The position numbers were made by a program, and so were the translations under genes. Under the pieces are notes generated by a model. It saw nothing but the letters and a program-made list of their open reading frames with translations, was not told the origin of the DNA and made no database searches. DNA of 64,000 bases, from the NCBI RefSeq assembly GCF_001761485.1, contig NC_090775.1:1612001-1676000 (forward strand), in the 5' to 3' direction. Shown one piece after another: positions 59,730-64,000 of the stretch (position 1 is its first letter; each line of letters begins with the position of its first letter). The DNA is from Yarrowia lipolytica (Eukaryota > Ascomycota > Dipodascomycetes > Dipodascales).

Positions 59730-60878
59730 ATGCCCCGATCGCTCATCATCGACACTGATCCCGGCGTGGACGACGCGCTGGCCATCTCGCTGGCTCTCAA
59801 CTCGCCCGAGTGCGACCTCAAGCTCATTTCTCTGTGTTTCGGCAACTGCGACACGAACGCCAGTCTGCGCAATGTGGAGACACTCTTCAGCGTGTTTGAA
59901 CGCGAGCGAGTGTGGCGAGAGCAGCAGGGTCTGCCCTCCAAGCACCACGTGAACCAGAAACCCATTGTGGCTGTCGGAATGGACACGGCGTTGGACGGAA
60001 CCCGACTGGACGCTACCTACTTCCATGGTGACGACGGACTCGGTAACGTGCACACCAAGATGCCCGAGTTCACCAGCACCGACAAGAACGGACCCGGATA
60101 CACGTTTTCCGACAAGCCTTCGTATCAAGTCATTCTCGACCTGCTGCGTGAAGAGCCCGACAAGTCCGTGACGATTGCGGCCATTGGCCCGCTCATGAAC
60201 ATTGCCCGAGCGGCCCAGATTGATCCCGACACCTTTTCGCGGGTGAAGGAGATTGTTCACATGGGCGGCGCTCTCAAGGTGCCTGGAAATGTGACTCCCC
60301 GTGCTGAGTTCAACTGTTACTCTGACCCCCTGGCTGCGTCGGTGGTGTACTCGTTTTCGGCCACTGAGCAGCCCTGTGTGACTTTGCCTCCTCGAAAGGA
60401 GTTCCACGTAACGCTTCCGCGACCTGTGCCCGTCACAATCTTCCCTCTGGATATTACCATGGAGTACAATCTCTACGAGAACCAGTTTTTCACCGCGGTT
60501 TCCGACCGCGCCGCAGCAGGCTCTCCTCTGACGGTGTGGTCGTCGGTGTGGCTCCAGTCCACCTTTGACACCTTCCGTCGACTTAACGTGGACTGTTCTG
60601 ACGTCCATATCAACATGCATGATCCCCTGGCCACCTGGTACGCCATTTGTGGAGATGAGCATGGCGCCTGGGAGTCACACGACCAGGATGTCCGTGTGGA
60701 AACCGAGGGACAGTGGTCCCGTGGAGTGACTATTGAGGACGACCGCGGCCGACAAAAGACGGATGCCGAGGCCGAGGACGACGGAAAGTGGCTGGGACGA
60801 GGAGGAAACCATGTCAAGGTGGTGACCAAGGCGCCAGTCGAGGTGGGCCAGTTGTTGGTGGAGCGGATTTACGTGTAA
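59730..60878 (+). CDS. Inosine/uridine-preferring nucleoside hydrolase
   Basis: This 382-residue enzyme belongs to the calcium-dependent nucleoside hydrolase family, which splits ribonucleosides into base and ribose for salvage; yeast Urh1 is a member. The N-terminal signature DTDPGVDDA (8-16) supplies the catalytic and calcium-binding Asp residues (10, 14, 15). The substrate loop FHGDDGLGN (98-106), IAAIGPLMNIA (149-159), the MGG plus AEFNCYSDPLAA block (178-203) and the C-terminal calcium ligand in NMHDPLATWY (Asp298) are all in place. The length is somewhat above the usual 310-350 because of a charged insert near 320-360 (ETEGQWSRG, then DDRGRQKTDAEAEDD). No targeting signal is seen, so it is probably cytosolic. 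Base preference cannot be read from the sequence. Confidence 0.93.
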   Translation: MPRSLIIDTDPGVDDALAISLALNSPECDLKLISLCFGNCDTNASLRNVETLFSVFERERVWREQQGLPSKHHVNQKPIVAVGMDTALDGTRLDATYFHGDDGLGNVHTKMPEFTSTDKNGPGYTFSDKPSYQVILDLLREEPDKSVTIAAIGPLMNIARAAQIDPDTFSRVKEIVHMGGALKVPGNVTPRAEFNCYSDPLAASVVYSFSATEQPCVTLPPRKEFHVTLPRPVPVTIFPLDITMEYNLYENQFFTAVSDRAAAGSPLTVWSSVWLQSTFDTFRRLNVDCSDVHINMHDPLATWYAICGDEHGAWESHDQDVRVETEGQWSRGVTIEDDRGRQKTDAEAEDDGKWLGRGGNHVKVVTKAPVEVGQLLVERIYV

Positions 60879-62390
60879 TCCGGGAGTGAAGCGAGCTGAT
60901 AGATGAGTCGGAGCGACATTGCACTGTCGGATGTCACCACCAAGTTTAGAGCTAGATATAGATGATAGACGGATGTAGAGTGAATCGATGGGGTTTCTGG
61001 TTTAGTCGGAAGAGGAGGGTACGGCAGGTATACCGTACGTACAAGTACGGTGCAAGTACGGTGCAAGTACAAGTGCGGTACTAGTCATTTCTCAACGTTC
61101 ACAAGTCAATTGTTCTGGGGTAGTTGAACTGGAGCCTCCAAGTGACTCCAAATCACTCCACACTCCTCCACCATCTTGTCGCATCTTGTACTCGGAACCC
61201 CTCATTTCGGACAGTCCATGTACAGAAGTTGTAGTCTGGATAGCGCATTGTAGAGTCCTCCACTCGTAGAAACATCCAAAATCATCCAAAATCCATCCGA
61301 GATCCATCCAAAAAGCCACCCCATCCCTGAGTGGCGAGTGCACTGCTCAGACCGACTTCTAGTGACGTCAAGTGGCGTTACAAGCGGAATTGAGTCCTTG
61401 TAGCGGTATCTAGCAACTTGTAATGGTGTCAAGTGACGCCAAGTGGTGTTACAAACGGCATTGAGTTCTCGTAGCGATATCTCCCGCTTCTAAATGCCCA
61501 GTCATTGCAATGTGAGGTCAACTAAATAGTCACTAATAGTCACTATGGTGGTAACTACTAAAAACAATCTGTTGACCACACCACATCATCGCACATACTG
61601 TACCCACTGCCAATGACTCTGAGACTGTATGTGCCTTCTCAACCACAGTCCCTTTACCCAGTGGTAAACAGAGCATGTATTTCTGAGCGGATCGTCAAGT
61701 CACGTACTTTGCCGACGTTCCAATCCCCAATGTGCAATCCGCCAACGAGCCAATTCATGCCAGTATTTCTGATATGAGTTGGTAGATCACGTGAAAGTCA
61801 TGTGACTTTTCTTTCCCTTTTTGAACCGCTCTTCCGATCTCCCCACGCTTTCTTATTCCGAGCACGTACCGCAGTCGACCCGGCTGCTGGAGCCGCTTAG
61901 TAAGCCCAATTAAGACCCAAGTACAACCCGGTTACCGACGAGACAAGCCTCCTTGGTCATCTCCAGCCGCTCCAAGAGCCCGACTCTCGTCCGTCCATCT
62001 CGTCCGTCCATCTCCCCCGTCCCATCTCCGTCCCATCTCGTTTGCCACTATCCAATGATTTCAAAGTTGAGACGCCTGCAGGATGAGGGCGGCGAGGTTT
62101 TAACGGAGAGGGAGCCTGGGATACCTGGGGGCAGAGGAGGACGTTGGGGGCAGGGGGAAGCCCTCGTTATATATTCGAGGCTGGCTGTTTGATTAAAGAC
62201 GAAAAAGCGACACCATGCGACACAAACCCCGCCCCGACACGTGCCCATCTCCCCAGTTCTCCAGGAATTCTAGATAGTTCGGCGTGCATGTATATAAACT
62301 CAAAGTGGGAGGAAATTGAAAAATATATATGTGGATCGGAGTTGCTGCAATTGCCACGACATAAAAAGGACACTTAGACAGCCCACGACA
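60879..62390. other. Region upstream of MDJ1
   Basis: No gene is recognised in 1.5 kb. It contains GTACAAGTACGGTGC short repeats (61035-61080), an imperfect direct repeat of about 48 bases (61364-61411 and 61435-61482) and TCCGTCCATCTCG repeats (61978-62040). CACGTG lies at 61788. A TATATAAA (62291-62298) and a second TATATAT (about 62324) are 65-100 bases before the MDJ1 ATG. Confidence 0.6.
61364..61482 (+). repeat. Two imperfect direct copies of about 48 bases
   Basis: GACGTCAAGTGGCGTTACAA continuing to GCGGTATCT, and GACGCCAAGTGGTGTTACAA continuing to GCGATATCT, lie about 71 bases apart with roughly 85% identity. The copies include TTGAGTYCTYGTAGCG. No coding meaning was found. Confidence 0.7.
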
Positions 62391-63812
62391 ATGCGAATTT
62401 TCAAGCAGGCACGACCCCAGGTGGGGTTGCGGGCGGTTCGGGCAGCTTTCGGCGGCCCCGGAAAGCCCGCGATCCGAGCACCACTCCACCCGCGTTTTTT
62501 CCGACACTCGGCCCGCCTCCAGATGCAGGACCCCTACAAGGCTCTGGGGGTGGAGTCCAATGCCAGCGCCAAGGAGATCAAAAAGAGCTACTATCAGCTG
62601 GCGAAAAAGTACCATCCGGACGTGAACAAGGAGGAGGACGCCAAGAAGAAGTTTGAGGAGGTCCAGAAGGCCTACGAGCTGCTGTCCAACGAGGAGGAGC
62701 GAAAGAAGTACGACACCTTTGGTCCCGCGGCGTTTGGAGAAGGCGGCCAGCCCGGAGGCCAGGGATACGGAGGCAACCCGTTTGCCGGCGGTGGAAACCC
62801 GTTTGCCGGATTTGGAGGAGCCGGGTTTGGCGGAGGAGGGTTTGGAGCCCAGGGCATCAATCTGGATGATCTGTTTTCGGCGGCGTTTGGAGGCCAGGGC
62901 GGTGGCCGAGGCGGATTTGGACGTCAGCAGCCATACGTCCAGGAGTTTGAGGGTAACGATATCCAGCTGAACGTGGAGATTTCGCTGGAAGACGTGGCTC
63001 GCGGCGTGACCCGGGACCTCAAGTACCAGGCGGTGACTTCGTGCAACACTTGTGAGGGTTCCGGCATGAAGAAGGATGCTAAGAAAACCACCTGTTCGGC
63101 CTGTGGCGGCACAGGAGCCCGTGTTCATGTGGTGAATGGCGGTTTCCAAATGTCCACCACCTGTGAGGTCTGCCGAGGCTCTGGAGAACAGATCCCCAAG
63201 GACGGCGAGTGTGGATCGTGCCATTCCAACGGAGTGGTTCGAGAGACCCGTGAGACCTCCATCAACATTCCTCCCGGAGTCGACAACGGCACGATTCTGC
63301 GGGTGTCGGGAATGGGAGACGCTCCCGAGGCCCAGGCCGGACCCACGGTGCGTCTGCACAATGGAGATCTGCTGGTTCGAATCCACGTCAAGCCCAGCAA
63401 GACGTTTGTTCGACAGCGGTCCGATCTCGTCTACAAGCAGGAGATTCCTATGACCACCGCTGCTCTGGGCGGTACTGTTCTGATCCCCACTCTGCTGGGA
63501 GGCAAGCTGCGAATCAAAGTGCCTGCTGGAACCCAGCCCGGCGCCCAGATCGCCATCCCCGAGCAGGGTCTGCCCAAGGGCCGAAACGGCTTTGGCGACC
63601 TCAAGGTGATCTACGACGTGAAGATTACCGCGCCCACGGACAAGACACAGACGGCGGTGCTGGAGACGCTGGCGGACCTCACACACGACGAGTCGGCCCG
63701 TCGAAGCGATGGCCATGTCAAGTCGGAGCCCGAGGCCCCGGCAGAGGACGAGAAGAAGCACACCCCGTTCCTCAAGAAGCTGTTTAACCGGCTCAAACAT
63801 CATAACGAGTAA
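62391..63812 (+). CDS. MDJ1: Mitochondrial DnaJ/Hsp40 co-chaperone Mdj1
   Basis: A 473-residue class I DnaJ protein that drives mtHsp70 (Ssc1) in folding and disaggregation in the mitochondrial matrix. A basic presequence (1-43; FFRHSAR at its end) leads to the J domain (46-110) with the essential HPD at 75-77. The Gly/Phe linker spans 113-175. The zinc domain has four Cys pairs: CNTCEGSG (218), CSACGGTG (235), CEVCRGSG (258) and a variant fourth CGSCHSNG (274) lacking the usual second Gly. Two C-terminal beta domains follow (288-410). The tail has an acidic stretch, then a basic helix ([11 protein letters not shown]). I chose the ATG at 62391; the open frame extends 25 codons upstream across the TATA-rich leader but lacks targeting features there. 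Length is close to S. cerevisiae Mdj1 (about 510). Confidence 0.95.
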   Translation: MRIFKQARPQVGLRAVRAAFGGPGKPAIRAPLHPRFFRHSARLQMQDPYKALGVESNASAKEIKKSYYQLAKKYHPDVNKEEDAKKKFEEVQKAYELLSNEEERKKYDTFGPAAFGEGGQPGGQGYGGNPFAGGGNPFAGFGGAGFGGGGFGAQGINLDDLFSAAFGGQGGGRGGFGRQQPYVQEFEGNDIQLNVEISLEDVARGVTRDLKYQAVTSCNTCEGSGMKKDAKKTTCSACGGTGARVHVVNGGFQMSTTCEVCRGSGEQIPKDGECGSCHSNGVVRETRETSINIPPGVDNGTILRVSGMGDAPEAQAGPTVRLHNGDLLVRIHVKPSKTFVRQRSDLVYKQEIPMTTAALGGTVLIPTLLGGKLRIKVPAGTQPGAQIAIPEQGLPKGRNGFGDLKVIYDVKITAPTDKTQTAVLETLADLTHDESARRSDGHVKSEPEAPAEDEKKHTPFLKKLFNRLKHHNE

Positions 63813-64000
63813 TGTATATAGTAATAGACCATCGGAGCGCATCTGAATCTGAGTGGAGCGAAGATCGAGCCAACATCTAGTGACTTTTGCCGAGGCAAGA
63901 CTTGTGTAGCGAAAGCTCTGAGGAACGACAGAGGTCTGTGTCTTAATTGACTGAATAGTGAGGCATATGCTGAATGGGAGCTCCTGAGATGCACGCCGGT
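63813..64000. other. End of window after MDJ1
   Basis: The 3' flank of MDJ1; nothing further is recognised in 188 bases. Confidence 0.6.

Noticed and set aside
1-64000. CRISPR array or bacterial-type operons
   Set aside because: No direct repeats with regular unique spacers; the tandem arrays have no spacers. Gene structure is eukaryotic throughout.

Overview
The window reads as nuclear DNA of the yeast Yarrowia lipolytica or a very close relative. Three things support this. A lone 5S rRNA gene sits outside any rDNA array (58990-59107), and scattered single 5S genes are characteristic of this yeast. The one clear spliceosomal intron, in the SUR7-family gene, starts GTGAGT and has TACTAAC almost touching its 3' splice site, which is the Yarrowia layout. 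The genome also encodes a mitochondrial ClpP peptidase, which Saccharomyces lacks. The species call is inference from these traits.

Layout. Bases 1-44.9 kb are very sparse: only three protein genes are supported. They are a TAPR1/HAPSTR1-like nuclear protein (3854-4504, +), a three-finger C2H2 factor with a Stp1/Stp2-like finger layout (13707-15017, -), and a SUR7/PalI-type eisosome membrane protein with one intron (35818-36627, +). They cover about 6% of that stretch. The rest is AT-rich or simple sequence with many small tandem arrays, two striking multi-array patches (41.66-42.36 kb; 39.88-40.13 kb), a dense cluster of CACGTG palindromes (22.83-23.95 kb), and a few stretches that may be old gene remains.

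From 44.9 kb to the right end the sequence becomes gene-dense, with about half of it coding. In order it holds mitochondrial ClpP (+), a Whi3-type RNA-binding protein (-), the pH sensor PalH/Rim21 (+), an intron-bearing tRNA-Lys(UUU) (+), mitochondrial Hsp78/ClpB (+), a tRNA-Ala(AGC) (-), an unrecognised predicted mitochondrial membrane protein (-), 5S rRNA (+), an inosine/uridine nucleoside hydrolase (+), and mitochondrial DnaJ Mdj1 (+).

How the genes relate. ClpP, Hsp78 and Mdj1 all act in protein quality control in the mitochondrial matrix and lie within 19 kb of one another, interspersed with unrelated genes. Hsp78 and Mdj1 are known partners, with mtHsp70, in reactivating aggregated proteins. 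PalH/Rim21 and the SUR7-like protein are both plasma-membrane proteins but sit 13 kb apart and show no obvious link here. No CRISPR array or intact mobile element was recognised.
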